Of a stretch of DNA of 64,000 bases, positions 34,374 through 43,234 are shown in pieces (position 1 is the first letter of the stretch; the number at the start of each line of letters is the position of its first letter). The position numbers and the translations under genes are program-made. This DNA is from CAYXZQ01 sp963717515 (lineage in GTDB: Archaea > Nanobdellota > Nanobdellia > Woesearchaeales > DSVV01): assembly GCA_963717515.1 (NCBI GenBank), contig OY970338.1:1674001-1738000 (forward strand), in the 5' to 3' direction. The notes beneath the pieces are model-generated. The model was not told where the DNA came from, ran no database searches, and worked only from the letters and a program-made list of their open reading frames with translations.

Positions 34374-34466
34374 ATGAACAGGACATTGATGATGATAATC
34401 GGGCTGGTAATAGCAGTGATTGCCATCGGTCTGGCGTTATACAGGGTAGCGCAGGTGCTTGGCTAG
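34374..34466 (+). CDS. 30-residue membrane peptide in the surface-apparatus cluster
   Basis: ATG at 34374 to TAG at 34466. The product has a short polar start (MNRTLMM), a hydrophobic helix (IIGLVIAVIAIGLALY) and a polar tail (RVAQVLG). GGAGG five bases upstream is a good ribosome-binding site, and TTATTTAAAT at 34341-34350 is a suitably placed TATA box, so it starts a new transcript. The next gene begins on the very next base. It is too short for most gene finders. Possibly a small pilin-like or scaffold peptide. Confidence 0.55.
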   Translation: MNRTLMMIIGLVIAVIAIGLALYRVAQVLG

Positions 34467-34889
34467 ATGGAGGCTGTGGAGATCCTGGTGTTCCTTGGCT
34501 TTGCTGTCCTGCTTGGTGGACTAGTCCTCGGGTTCATAGCCGGCTGGGACTACATGACTGCATACAGGGATTTTCAGAAGATGATGGGAAACGATCCTGT
34601 CAAGGGATTCGAAAAGGTGGACAAGACAGGCTTTGCTACGAGACTGTATGACTTTTTCGATGAATGCAGCAAATCCGGGCTCAACATGACGCTCACCCTC
34701 TATCTTGCTGATTCAGGCAACCTCACCAAGACCGGGCTGTTCGGATTATACAGCGAGCTTGGCTGGTGCAGTGTCATCCAGTCCAGAGAGAACAGCTGCG
34801 GAACAAGGGAGGATGTGGACATGGCAGATATAGCGCTCCCGAAAGTCGTGAAGATCAATTGCACTGGAGGATTCCTGCACATAAGATAA
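34467..34889 (+). CDS. Pseudopilin-like anchored protein, paralogue 1
   Basis: 140 residues: an N-terminal membrane helix right after the start (MEAVEILVFLGFAVLLGGLV), then an extracytoplasmic domain with N-glycosylation sequons and four cysteines. The C-terminal half (LGWCSVIQSRENSCGTREDV, LPKVVKINC, ending LHIR) is closely similar to the next protein. N-terminal helix with an early Glu and no long signal is the layout of pilins and TadE-type minor pilins, but I see no class III signal peptidase site. The ATG follows directly on the previous stop. Confidence 0.7.
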   Translation: MEAVEILVFLGFAVLLGGLVLGFIAGWDYMTAYRDFQKMMGNDPVKGFEKVDKTGFATRLYDFFDECSKSGLNMTLTLYLADSGNLTKTGLFGLYSELGWCSVIQSRENSCGTREDVDMADIALPKVVKINCTGGFLHIR

Positions 34890-34890
34890 G

Positions 34891-35334
34891 ATGGAGATGA
34901 CTGTCGAACTCATAGTGTTCCTTGGGATAGGGATGATATTTTTGGGGCTGGTCACCACATTCGTCTACGAATGGAAGTTCACCGATGATGTAGGGATGCT
35001 CAAGACAATGTATGAGGATGATACGGGTGTCCAGGCATCTGTCCGAGCCGACAAAGTCGGATTCATATCCATGGCAGCGGATTTCTGGGATTTCTGCAAC
35101 CATTCATATTCAGCAAAAGACAGGGTTCTGTATGTATATAACAACCAATCGGAAATGGAGGGAACCCTGACCAAAAAAGACATGTTTGACCAGTACAGGA
35201 TCCTGGGCTGGTGCAAGGGCATACAGTCAGCAGTCCAGTCCTGCGGAAAGCGAGAGGATGTCAACATGACAGACCTTGAGCTTCCGAAAGTGGTCAGGCT
35301 GTCGTGCAGTAACAACACCCTGTACATAAGATAG
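34891..35334 (+). CDS. Pseudopilin-like anchored protein, paralogue 2
   Basis: 147 residues with the same plan as its neighbour: N-terminal helix (VELIVFLGIGMIFLGLVTTF), then a domain ending LGWCKGIQSAVQSCGKREDV, LPKVVRLSC, LYIR. Corresponding blocks in the upstream gene differ at about half the positions, so this is an old tandem duplication. One base separates the two genes. Confidence 0.7.
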   Translation: MEMTVELIVFLGIGMIFLGLVTTFVYEWKFTDDVGMLKTMYEDDTGVQASVRADKVGFISMAADFWDFCNHSYSAKDRVLYVYNNQSEMEGTLTKKDMFDQYRILGWCKGIQSAVQSCGKREDVNMTDLELPKVVRLSCSNNTLYIR

Positions 35335-35348
35335 GAGTTCATGCCAAG

Positions 35349-35759
35349 ATGCAGTCGATAGAATTGCTCGTGTACATCATCATCGCCATAATAGCCGCTG
35401 GCTCGATAATCGCTGTGATACAGTCTGTCAACTATGTGAAACAGTACCATGATTTCAACAAGGCATTATCCACAGAGAAAGGGGAAGAATACAGCATCGA
35501 ATCAACCCAGCTTGCAGGGGAGATCGCAAATAGGTGGGAAGATTGCCGGTACGGGTTTGACAACATGAGCTTCTCTGTATACGTGAAGGATGCTGCAAAC
35601 ATCACCAGGGAAAGCATTTCAGGAGAACTGCTGAGGCTTGACAAGTGCGACATGATAGACTGCAGGAACAGGACCGACAGCTTTTTTGTCGCTCATGGCC
35701 TCCAATCACCAAAAATTATAAATATCCGCTGTTTCAATGATACTCTAACTATAAGCTGA
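35349..35759 (+). CDS. Pseudopilin-like anchored protein, paralogue 3
   Basis: 136 residues; N-terminal helix (IELLVYIIIAIIAAGSIIAV), then a shorter domain whose end (LDKCDMIDCRNRTDSFFVAH, SPKIINIRC, LTIS) still matches the two preceding paralogues in cysteine spacing and final strand. It is the most diverged of the three copies. Confidence 0.65.
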   Translation: MQSIELLVYIIIAIIAAGSIIAVIQSVNYVKQYHDFNKALSTEKGEEYSIESTQLAGEIANRWEDCRYGFDNMSFSVYVKDAANITRESISGELLRLDKCDMIDCRNRTDSFFVAHGLQSPKIINIRCFNDTLTIS

Positions 35760-35772
35760 AAAGAGGTATTGC

Positions 35773-36207
35773 ATGGAGCTCCCGATAAGGATCATGATAA
35801 CATTGTTCGTCGCCCTGGCTGTAGGGAGCATGATTATAGTGTTCTCTCAGCAGATGATATCGAAATCCAGGGATGATATCGACAGGAACAGGCCTGGCAT
35901 GAACATCGCACAGGAAGACGAGCAGAAGATAATCGAACTAAACACCATTGACAGGATCCAGATGGCGGACCTCATGACAGAGTGCTACAACAGGAACCAT
36001 GGCCAGACATTTGAAAGGCAGCTCTGTTTTGCTGTAATTGCAAAGAGTGGTGACTGGACATGGAATGATGTCAGCAGCCGGTTCGACTCAGGCGAGGGCA
36101 TCAGGGCAAATGCCACGAAAACAGATGATGTCAATGACAATGATTTTGCATTCAGCATATATTTTGACCCCTTCGGCAAGACTGAGTCAATAGAGATAAC
36201 ACGATAG
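35773..36207 (+). CDS. N-terminally anchored protein of the surface cluster
   Basis: 144 residues; N-terminal helix (IRIMITLFVALAVGSMIIVF) and a polar domain with two cysteines (MTECYNRN, RQLCFAV). AGAGGTA lies about seven bases before the ATG. The second half ends in beta-strand-like FAFSIYFDPFGKTESIEI. Function unknown; layout as in the neighbouring pseudopilin-like genes. Confidence 0.65.
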   Translation: MELPIRIMITLFVALAVGSMIIVFSQQMISKSRDDIDRNRPGMNIAQEDEQKIIELNTIDRIQMADLMTECYNRNHGQTFERQLCFAVIAKSGDWTWNDVSSRFDSGEGIRANATKTDDVNDNDFAFSIYFDPFGKTESIEITR

Positions 36208-36237
36208 GGTAATCTGCAATGAAAAGAGGTGAATCAC

Positions 36238-36960
36238 ATGAATATATTCAGAGGGAAACTGGGCACGGACAAGCCCATTGAGATATTTATCGCCCTGTTC
36301 GTCATCCTTGCTGTCGCAATGGTGATACTCAAGATGTTCTCCAGCCAGATAGAGCAGAAGAAGACCGAGATGGAGCAGGAGCAGCAGGCAGAGGCTGCAA
36401 GGCAGGCTGTCGCTGACCTTGACATATTCTGCGACTCGGCATGCTCGAAGGCGACCAGGTCACTCAAGGACAAGGTGTCATATTGCACAAGCTATTATAA
36501 GGGAGAGATTGACATCAACAAGAACAGCATGGCGGATTACACGACTGATCTTGACAATATCCAGGGATACTGCGAGGACAGGATATACTGCGCAGCGTAC
36601 AGGCCTTGCGGCTCGCTGGACATGCAGAACTGCAAGAAGCTGACATGCGACTACCTCGAGAACAACATGGGAATCACTAATGACATTGACAAGGCAGACA
36701 GGCTTGTTGGGTTTGACGGGGTAAATTATAACGGCCTTTTCGAGCCGGGCGATTGCTGGACAAGGCTCACAAGCGAGCAGAAGAAGAGCCACTGGTTCTA
36801 TAATTTCATGCTAGAGCCGGATATCCTGAGCGCCCAGGACAGCGGAGACAGATGTTTCTTCGAATACGGCACATGCCTGGATACATGGTCTGACATAAAC
36901 GGGGTCTACGACCCGACATCCTGGCAGGACCAGTGCATACCGACGACTGAGGATATCTAG
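36238..36960 (+). CDS. N-terminally anchored cysteine-rich protein
   Basis: 240 residues; a short basic N-terminus and one helix (IEIFIALFVILAVAMVILKM), followed by a coiled stretch (EQKKTEMEQEQQAEAARQAV) and a cysteine-rich outer domain (DIFCDSACSK, DRIYCAAYRPCG, QNCKKLTCDYL). The ATG at 36238 is preceded by AGAGGTGA; the earlier GTG at 36229 lies in that site and is not the start. Confidence 0.65.
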   Translation: MNIFRGKLGTDKPIEIFIALFVILAVAMVILKMFSSQIEQKKTEMEQEQQAEAARQAVADLDIFCDSACSKATRSLKDKVSYCTSYYKGEIDINKNSMADYTTDLDNIQGYCEDRIYCAAYRPCGSLDMQNCKKLTCDYLENNMGITNDIDKADRLVGFDGVNYNGLFEPGDCWTRLTSEQKKSHWFYNFMLEPDILSAQDSGDRCFFEYGTCLDTWSDINGVYDPTSWQDQCIPTTEDI

Positions 36961-37380
36961 ATGGAGCAGGCAGTATGGCTTGCATTCGGAGTGATTGCAG
37001 TCGTACTCGGCTTCTCCATCATTGCGAACCTCGTGATGCAGAACAAGGAGGACATGCGCTACAACAAGTTCATGGAGTCCATTGACGCTCTAAAGAACCA
37101 GTGCGATTTCGTATGCGATTCACCTCTTGACACATACCTGTCGACTGACGTGGAACTCCCGTCCGGCATGCGTCTGTATACACAGCAGGACAGGATATGC
37201 GCGAACCTCAACATTACAGAAGAATACAGCGATGAGACCAAATGCGAGCTCTGCAAGTGTCCGGTGAACGGCTCCCTGGACCTGCAGACTGAAACAGCGC
37301 GCAGGTCATTCTCACTGCACAGGTATTCATGCTATTTTGAGCGCAGGGAAAATGACATTCAGATGGTATGCAAAGGGTGA
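36961..37380 (+). CDS. N-terminally anchored protein with four to eight cysteines
   Basis: 139 residues; N-terminal helix (AVWLAFGVIAVVLGFSIIAN), then a domain with cysteine pairs (QCDFVCDS, KCELCKCP) and a beta-rich end. It starts on the base after the previous stop and overlaps the next gene. Same design as the other proteins of the block. Confidence 0.65.
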   Translation: MEQAVWLAFGVIAVVLGFSIIANLVMQNKEDMRYNKFMESIDALKNQCDFVCDSPLDTYLSTDVELPSGMRLYTQQDRICANLNITEEYSDETKCELCKCPVNGSLDLQTETARRSFSLHRYSCYFERRENDIQMVCKG

Positions 37381-37951
37381 CACTGTCCCTTCCATGGTTC
37401 TTTGGCTGGGCAGCATGATAGCTGCATTCATCTGCATAGCATGGCTTGCGAGGAATTTCAGCCCTGACCACCAGATAGTCCAGAAGGCTGACAATGAGCT
37501 GACCAGCCTCCAGAGGGATATGGATACAGCCTGCAGGATGAGCGATTACTGGAAAAGGTACTATCCGAGGCTCAACCAGGGAAACCTTATCATATCCGAT
37601 CTCCAGGTATGCATCGACTCGTCAGAATGCAGGGTGGTTTATTATTCCGCCCAAAATTCCACTGAGCCGGATTTCCAGGGAGATGACATAATCCTCGACA
37701 ATTCGGGGCCATGCACTAGCATAGGAGTATGCAGGCCTTTCTATTTCCAGTCAGAGAGCAGGCCAGTGTTCGAGCCTGGCAGGGTCGTCCTGCCAAATGC
37801 CACATCCTGCACAAATTCCCATGTGCCTGTCATCCGGTGCAGACTGCTCCTTTGCAATATAAGCACAAGGGATTATATCAACCTGGATGAGATAACTTAC
37901 ATCAATATCACCAGGGACAGTCAAGGGGTGTTCTCGATTGTTGCGAAATAG
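37352..37951 (+). CDS. N-terminally anchored protein of the surface cluster
   Basis: 199 residues from the ATG at 37352, preceded by CAGGGAAA; an upstream TTG at 37337 is a less likely start. One helix (SMVLWLGSMIAAFICIAWLA), then an extracytoplasmic domain with several cysteines and N-glycosylation sequons, ending in beta-strands (YINITRDSQGVFSIVAK). It overlaps the preceding gene by 29 bases. Confidence 0.6.
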   Translation: MTFRWYAKGDTVPSMVLWLGSMIAAFICIAWLARNFSPDHQIVQKADNELTSLQRDMDTACRMSDYWKRYYPRLNQGNLIISDLQVCIDSSECRVVYYSAQNSTEPDFQGDDIILDNSGPCTSIGVCRPFYFQSESRPVFEPGRVVLPNATSCTNSHVPVIRCRLLLCNISTRDYINLDEITYINITRDSQGVFSIVAK

Positions 37952-37964
37952 GGGAGTCTATTCC

Positions 37965-38393
37965 ATGATCACGACATTCCTCTTCATCATGGTCATGCTG
38001 TTCGTCGTGATCGGTTTCATGTGGGTAAACGCTGTTCTCAAGAAGGGCAAGGGTGAGATCAATGACGGCCTGGCGAAATACAATTATTTCATAGACGCGA
38101 AGAACAGGCTGCTATCTTCAGGCTGTTACGGCCAGGTCATAAGCGAGACAGGCGGGAAGTTGGCGGCAAACGAGACATGCAGCTTCCCTCCCGGGACAAT
38201 AAAGGGCTATGTAATCGAGATGCTCGCATACCCAAACTGCACAGACACGACAAAGACCTGGAAGCACATGTTCAAAGATGAGAACGGCCAAATATTCAGC
38301 GAAGAGGACTGGGATGCTTATCCTTATTTTGTTCCGATTCTGGCCAACAGCACCGGCAACATCTGCCCGGGAAGGCTAAAGGTGATATACTGA
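37965..38393 (+). CDS. N-terminally anchored protein of the surface cluster
   Basis: 142 residues from the ATG at 37965; GGGGAG eight bases upstream is a strong ribosome-binding site. The N-terminus is directly hydrophobic (MITTFLFIMVMLFVVIGFMW), then a globular domain with three disulfide-compatible cysteines. The stop overlaps the next start in TGATG. Confidence 0.6.
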   Translation: MITTFLFIMVMLFVVIGFMWVNAVLKKGKGEINDGLAKYNYFIDAKNRLLSSGCYGQVISETGGKLAANETCSFPPGTIKGYVIEMLAYPNCTDTTKTWKHMFKDENGQIFSEEDWDAYPYFVPILANSTGNICPGRLKVIY

Positions 38394-39841
38394 TGGGAGT
38401 TGTCGAGAATGTCGTAGGCTCTGTCGTCCTCATAATGCTTCTCCTAATCAGCGGGCTAATCTACCTCGCGGCATTCGCCCACAACACCCAGTTCAACGAG
38501 GGAGTGAAGCTGGACATATTCTATGACGACTCGAGGATAAACGACCTCAACACAGTGCTCAAGATTACAGAGCCTACATCGGGCCGGAGCATGGGCGTCC
38601 TTCTTGCAGATGCAGTGTTCTTCAGAAGCGAGGTCCAGAAATTCGGCAACAAGTCTGTAAATGTCACCAACAGGACGACTGACCTTCTCAGGATGTCATT
38701 CGGGACAAACAAGTACTACATGGTCGTAAAGCCGAGGATAGTCAAAGTCAGCCTCAACTTCATCATCGACGGGTCTGACAGCCTGTCTGATGAAAGGACA
38801 TTCCTCGCAGGCAACCTTAAGGGTATATTGTCCAAAATCGAGGCGAAGCTCAATGAGACCAACAGAGGATACCAGAACAGCCCTGGCAGCACCGATGTGT
38901 TGGCCACTGTCTACATACTGAGCTCAAAAACCCAGAAATGTGATTTATTCAACAATCTCCATGATAACAGGATAGAGTGTATTACCATTGATGACAAAGA
39001 CCTCTATCTCCAGAACGGCTCAGTCAATTCAAGCTCTGACTTCATCAACAACACGCTCTTCAATACAGAGGCATTCCAGAAGCGCTATAACATGACACCT
39101 CCATTCGGTTTTGCATGGTTCAATGGGACTTATTATGCGAATCCCGCATATTATTATGAATCAGATTATGGTTATGGGACTGGTTTTGCTTCAAATTTTG
39201 ACAAGAAGACCACTCTTTCAAAGCTGACCCTGCTGTTTCCCATGAGCGACGAGCTTTCGACAAGCTCTTATGCAGATGAATGTTTCTACATAAACAATTC
39301 GGAGTGGCCGTCTTTTCTGGAATGCCAGCTGTGTAGGGATGACTGCCCGGTAAGCCGTTCAATGAAATCAGTAGAAAAAGCCATTGAGATCGCAAAAGAT
39401 AACAATCATATAATAAATCCCATATACAGCTATTCATGCGATTTTGATTACCTTATTCCGGATTATAATATAGGCTATGACAAATTTTTCGGTAATCCAC
39501 CAGGTACCACAAGCAATGCATGCCAGGATTCAAATTGCCCAGGCTGCGAGTTGACCGGTCCGAATCCGACAGATCCCATGTGCCTTCATCCGGAATGTGC
39601 TGGGGACATCATTGATGAGATGGAATTGATGGCAAACGATACAGGTGGTGAAGTGATAAATCTTGCTGATATCGGCTCGATGGACATCAACATAACAGAC
39701 ACGATAAACAAAAATATCGACCAGTACACTCTGGAGATAGGTGAGATGAACAGGTCTATTGAGAGGGATGTCATTCAGACAAGCCAGCCCTTGCCAAACG
39801 GCCAGCTGGTGGATATAACGCTTTGGGTCTATAAAAACTGA
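38393..39841 (+). CDS. Anchored VWA-domain surface protein
   Basis: 482 residues. N-terminal membrane helix (VVLIMLLLISGLIYLAAF), then from about residue 120 a von Willebrand A fold whose MIDAS motif DGSDS (in LNFIIDGSDSLSDE) could bind a divalent metal. An inserted cysteine-rich and tyrosine-rich region lies at about 300-410. VWA proteins often act as adhesion tips or TadG-like components of pili, consistent with the operon. Last of the tightly packed genes begun at 34374. Confidence 0.75.
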   Translation: MGVVENVVGSVVLIMLLLISGLIYLAAFAHNTQFNEGVKLDIFYDDSRINDLNTVLKITEPTSGRSMGVLLADAVFFRSEVQKFGNKSVNVTNRTTDLLRMSFGTNKYYMVVKPRIVKVSLNFIIDGSDSLSDERTFLAGNLKGILSKIEAKLNETNRGYQNSPGSTDVLATVYILSSKTQKCDLFNNLHDNRIECITIDDKDLYLQNGSVNSSSDFINNTLFNTEAFQKRYNMTPPFGFAWFNGTYYANPAYYYESDYGYGTGFASNFDKKTTLSKLTLLFPMSDELSTSSYADECFYINNSEWPSFLECQLCRDDCPVSRSMKSVEKAIEIAKDNNHIINPIYSYSCDFDYLIPDYNIGYDKFFGNPPGTTSNACQDSNCPGCELTGPNPTDPMCLHPECAGDIIDEMELMANDTGGEVINLADIGSMDINITDTINKNIDQYTLEIGEMNRSIERDVIQTSQPLPNGQLVDITLWVYKN

Positions 39842-39846
39842 AAAAA

Positions 39847-39900
39847 CTTTTAAATAAGTATGTGCACAATAATAAAATAATTGCAATAAAAGGTGGTGGA
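39847..39900 (+). promoter_or_regulatory. Promoter and ribosome-binding site of the Hint-domain gene
   Basis: CTTTTAAATAAG at 39847-39858 is a TATA-like element, and AGGTGGTGGAG at 39890-39900 is a strong ribosome-binding site two to three bases before the ATG at 39903. The gene can therefore be expressed separately from the upstream cluster. Confidence 0.5.
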
Positions 39901-39902
39901 GT

Positions 39903-42900
39903 ATGGGAATTGATAAAAAGGCTAATGTTCTTGCTGCAGTGATTGTAGGTGTAGTCCTTCTGGCTGCAGGCGCGATTCTGGTCCAGCAAATCGGCTCGAA
40001 CGAGCAGAAGGTGGATGACCAGCAGAAAATAACCACAGAGGCTGACACAGCCATGAAGCATGCGGTATCCCTCGGGATCAGCGAATGGATGCTGAACGGG
40101 TTCTCTGACCAGAACAAGGTCTGGTACAGTACAGGTGCCATCCCCCCTGATATCACGGAGGCGAATGACTCGCTTAAAAAGATCGTCAATGATAAGGTGA
40201 CAGAGTACATGGACCGGCTCAGGAATGAAGACGATGATTATTACATCTCCCCTGATTTGCATGTCGATTTCGACGTGAAGGAGCCGCTGGATTATGATTT
40301 CAGCCAGATGGATGCTGATGTATCTGATTTTGAGGTGGGCATTCATACAGAGGACTCGTCACAGTCTGAAAATCTGTCGACGAATATAACGTTCCCTTAC
40401 AAGGCATGGGAGATTTACAGCAATCTTCATGACTGGATGGAAACCAATGCAGGTGACATAATACCTGCCCTTGGCCAAAATGCTTTGGAGAAGAACGCAT
40501 GCCAGCTGGTGACAAGCGGCTGTGAATGCACTGATACAGATTTTGACAAGGCCATGGTAGAGTCCTTGAAGATGAAGAATGATGATGTGACAGCAGTCCT
40601 TGACGACAGGATCGCTGCCCTGAACTCGGAATATTTCGGGGATGACGTCGAATGCAGCTATCAGATTGATATGATGGATATACAGAACACAGAGAAAATC
40701 CGGTGGACATTGAGCGATATAGCTGCTAACGATACAGTGGTTGTTGATTATCAGCCAGATGTTTATGATTATGTGCTGAGGCAATGGGTCGAGGACAAGA
40801 CCCTGCCGAAGGGGGACTCATGCGGAGGGCTTCCTCAGCCTGAGGGCGCCACTGACATCCCGGATGATTGCACTGTCCGTCCCAACCTGAATATTCCAGA
40901 AGGGACCACGCATGTCTACACAGAACCTGATCCAAATGACAACGAGGTTTGTGCTGGTTATACTGCCTCGAATCTTGCGCAGCCGATGAAGGTTGGGAAG
41001 CTTGCAATGGACAAGAAGCTTTCAGTGCTTCTCACTGTCTCATGCAGCGACAAGAACGTGCAGATTGAGACTGTCCACGGCCTTGAGCCGCTGACAGCAG
41101 AGATAAAGATGAGGATCTCAATCGCTCTCGACTGCCCTCTCCCTGACGACCTGTCTGACATTGCCGGGGACGACCCCAAGACCTGCCCAGGAGGGTCATG
41201 CTTCCCTGCGGGGACTATGATAAGCATGGCAGACGGCTCCAAGAAGCCCATAGAGGATGTCTCTGTCGGCGACAAGGTGCTCAGCTACAACACCTATACA
41301 GGTGAGCTTAGGCCCGGGATAGTGATGGAGCTGGAGTCCCCTGTCAGGGACGGGCTGTATGACATCTCCTTCTCGGACGGCACGTCAATCAATGTCACAA
41401 ACGAGCATCCTTTCTACACAAAGAAGTCTACAGGGGAGGTCGGTTGGGCATCCATCATGCCTGAAGAGACTTTGAAGGAGACAAAATCAATAGACAATGT
41501 GATGAGCCTGGAAGTTGGAGACTACATAATGAAAGTGGATCAAACCTGGAACATGATAGACAGTATAACAAATGTGCCAGGCATTGTGCAGACCTACAAC
41601 CTTAAGGAGGTAAGTTCCTATGACAATTATTTTGCAGACGACCTTCTAGCACACAATAAGTGCTGCTTTGCTGCGGGCACGCCTGTGACCATGGCTGATG
41701 GCACGACAAAGTCTATAGAAGACGTCAATATCGGTGATTTTGTGCTGTCATACAACCTGGATACCGGAAAGCTGGAGCCCTCTGAAGTCCTGGATCTCCA
41801 GCAGCCCATACGGGAAGGGCTCTACACAGTCACATTCGAGAATGGAAAAGAGCTAAGTGTCACGAATGACCACCCGCTCTACACTGATAGGGGCTGGGCT
41901 GCCATAGACGTGGACGCAGCATACAGAGGCTATGCACTTGACAAGATTGCAAAGCTCGAGGTCGGAACCGGTGTTCTCCAGCAGGACATGACATACTCAA
42001 AGGTAAGGAGCATTGCATATGTGCCAGGGGATGTGCAGACATACACGCTGAAGAAGGTTTCGAAGAACCATAATTTCTTTGCAGACGGGTTCCTCGCCCA
42101 CAACCAGAAACTGATTGGTTACGTGGGCCTGGCATGCCCGATAACGTGCCCTACATGTGAAGGTTGTCAGCCTAAAGTAAGCGATCCCAGCCCTACAGAT
42201 GAGAATGATTGGGAATGCGTAGGGCCTCTGCCAGGGATGATATGCGGCGATTGCGAAGTATGTGATGCGGACGGCAACTGCGGAGCAGACGTATCAACCA
42301 GGCAGACGCCTGGATTCCCCTGCTTCGACATCAATGGTGATGATATGGAGGAGGGAAATGAAGGCAAAGGAATATTCGGCGGTGGTGGCAGTGCTGATTT
42401 TACAAGCTGCATGGCATGCGATTCAAACTACAACTGTGTGCTCAATCCACCAGAGATAACAAGCCGCATGGAAGTCTCCTGCAACGGGGGGGATACACCC
42501 TGCGCCAAATGCAGCGGTAATTATGCATCACCTTCCGAAGGCGGGTGCAATACTGCCCTTGACCAGGACATGGACTGCAATGACGAAAGGCTAGGTTTCA
42601 GCAGGTTGTGCCAGATATGCCAGGCAGGTAGTCCCGGAGCCTGCGTACCTTCGAGCTCGACAGAAGAATGCGGTCCTTGTCTTTCATGTCAGGGAGGTTT
42701 ATGTCAGGGTGCTGCTCCAGGTACAGAAGGTAACTGCCAGACTGATGACACTCCGTGCATGAAATGTGGGACAGTGCCAGGAGTCTGTGTACCTGACCCG
42801 GGCGGGAATGAGTGTGGGAAATGCGGTACATGCGGCTCTGATGGTACGTGCGCTGCTGCTAACAACGATGCCTCCTGCGGTTCAGTACCTGATTGCAATC

Positions 42901-43184
42901 ATTGCGAATCAGGCAGCTGCATACCTTACACTGGATGGCAGCAGAAAGATTCTGACGGATGCATGTGGACTTGCGACTCCAGCGGTAACAAGAAGATTGC
43001 CAACCCAGATGCTACGTGCACTCTAGATAGTGCATGCAACCTTAAGGGGATATGCACTGACTCAGGATGTGAGACTGATCCAAGCAAGGCTCAGCAGAGG
43101 TGCTGTGGTAGCCAAGCATGTCCTCAGTCAGGTGAATGTTGTCCTGACACTAACTCCTGCCAGCCGTGCGCGACCCTGAAATAG
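39903..43184 (+). CDS. Surface protein with two tandem Hint (intein-like) domains and Cys-rich tail
   Basis: 1093 residues. N-terminal helix (VLAAVIVGVVLLAAGAILVQ); residues 25-430 extracytoplasmic. Two Hint domains follow: C433 to N585 (starts CFPAGTMISMADGS, block B TNEH, ends FADDLLAHN) and C588 to N734 (CFAAGTPVTMADGT, TNDH, FADGFLAHN). Each has the N-terminal Cys, TxxH and C-terminal His-Asn needed for autocleavage, but the next residues are Lys586 and Gln735, not Cys/Ser/Thr, so true splicing is not expected. Residues 740-1093 are dense cysteine-rich repeats (CGPCLSCQGGLCQ, CGKCGTCGSDGTC). It resembles the bacterial-intein-like group of Hint proteins; self-release of the Cys-rich part is the likely result. 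Confidence 0.85.
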   Translation: MGIDKKANVLAAVIVGVVLLAAGAILVQQIGSNEQKVDDQQKITTEADTAMKHAVSLGISEWMLNGFSDQNKVWYSTGAIPPDITEANDSLKKIVNDKVTEYMDRLRNEDDDYYISPDLHVDFDVKEPLDYDFSQMDADVSDFEVGIHTEDSSQSENLSTNITFPYKAWEIYSNLHDWMETNAGDIIPALGQNALEKNACQLVTSGCECTDTDFDKAMVESLKMKNDDVTAVLDDRIAALNSEYFGDDVECSYQIDMMDIQNTEKIRWTLSDIAANDTVVVDYQPDVYDYVLRQWVEDKTLPKGDSCGGLPQPEGATDIPDDCTVRPNLNIPEGTTHVYTEPDPNDNEVCAGYTASNLAQPMKVGKLAMDKKLSVLLTVSCSDKNVQIETVHGLEPLTAEIKMRISIALDCPLPDDLSDIAGDDPKTCPGGSCFPAGTMISMADGSKKPIEDVSVGDKVLSYNTYTGELRPGIVMELESPVRDGLYDISFSDGTSINVTNEHPFYTKKSTGEVGWASIMPEETLKETKSIDNVMSLEVGDYIMKVDQTWNMIDSITNVPGIVQTYNLKEVSSYDNYFADDLLAHNKCCFAAGTPVTMADGTTKSIEDVNIGDFVLSYNLDTGKLEPSEVLDLQQPIREGLYTVTFENGKELSVTNDHPLYTDRGWAAIDVDAAYRGYALDKIAKLEVGTGVLQQDMTYSKVRSIAYVPGDVQTYTLKKVSKNHNFFADGFLAHNQKLIGYVGLACPITCPTCEGCQPKVSDPSPTDENDWECVGPLPGMICGDCEVCDADGNCGADVSTRQTPGFPCFDINGDDMEEGNEGKGIFGGGGSADFTSCMACDSNYNCVLNPPEITSRMEVSCNGGDTPCAKCSGNYASPSEGGCNTALDQDMDCNDERLGFSRLCQICQAGSPGACVPSSSTEECGPCLSCQGGLCQGAAPGTEGNCQTDDTPCMKCGTVPGVCVPDPGGNECGKCGTCGSDGTCAAANNDASCGSVPDCNHCESGSCIPYTGWQQKDSDGCMWTCDSSGNKKIANPDATCTLDSACNLKGICTDSGCETDPSKAQQRCCGSQACPQSGECCPDTNSCQPCATLK

Positions 43185-43194
43185 AATCAATTTA

Positions 43195-43203
43195 TTTTTT
43201 TTT
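43195..43203 (+). terminator. T-tract after the Hint-domain gene
   Basis: A run of nine T residues within TTTATTTTTTTTTATTTATT, ten bases after the stop codon, is the form of archaeal intrinsic termination. Confidence 0.5.
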
Positions 43204-43234
43204 ATTTATTATCCATCCAGCGAAACTGACTCAG

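Noticed and set aside
41199..42104. Classical inteins in the large surface protein
   Set aside because: The residues after both His-Asn ends are Lys and Gln, no homing endonuclease is present, and the host is not a typical intein-bearing enzyme. Better described as Hint domains.
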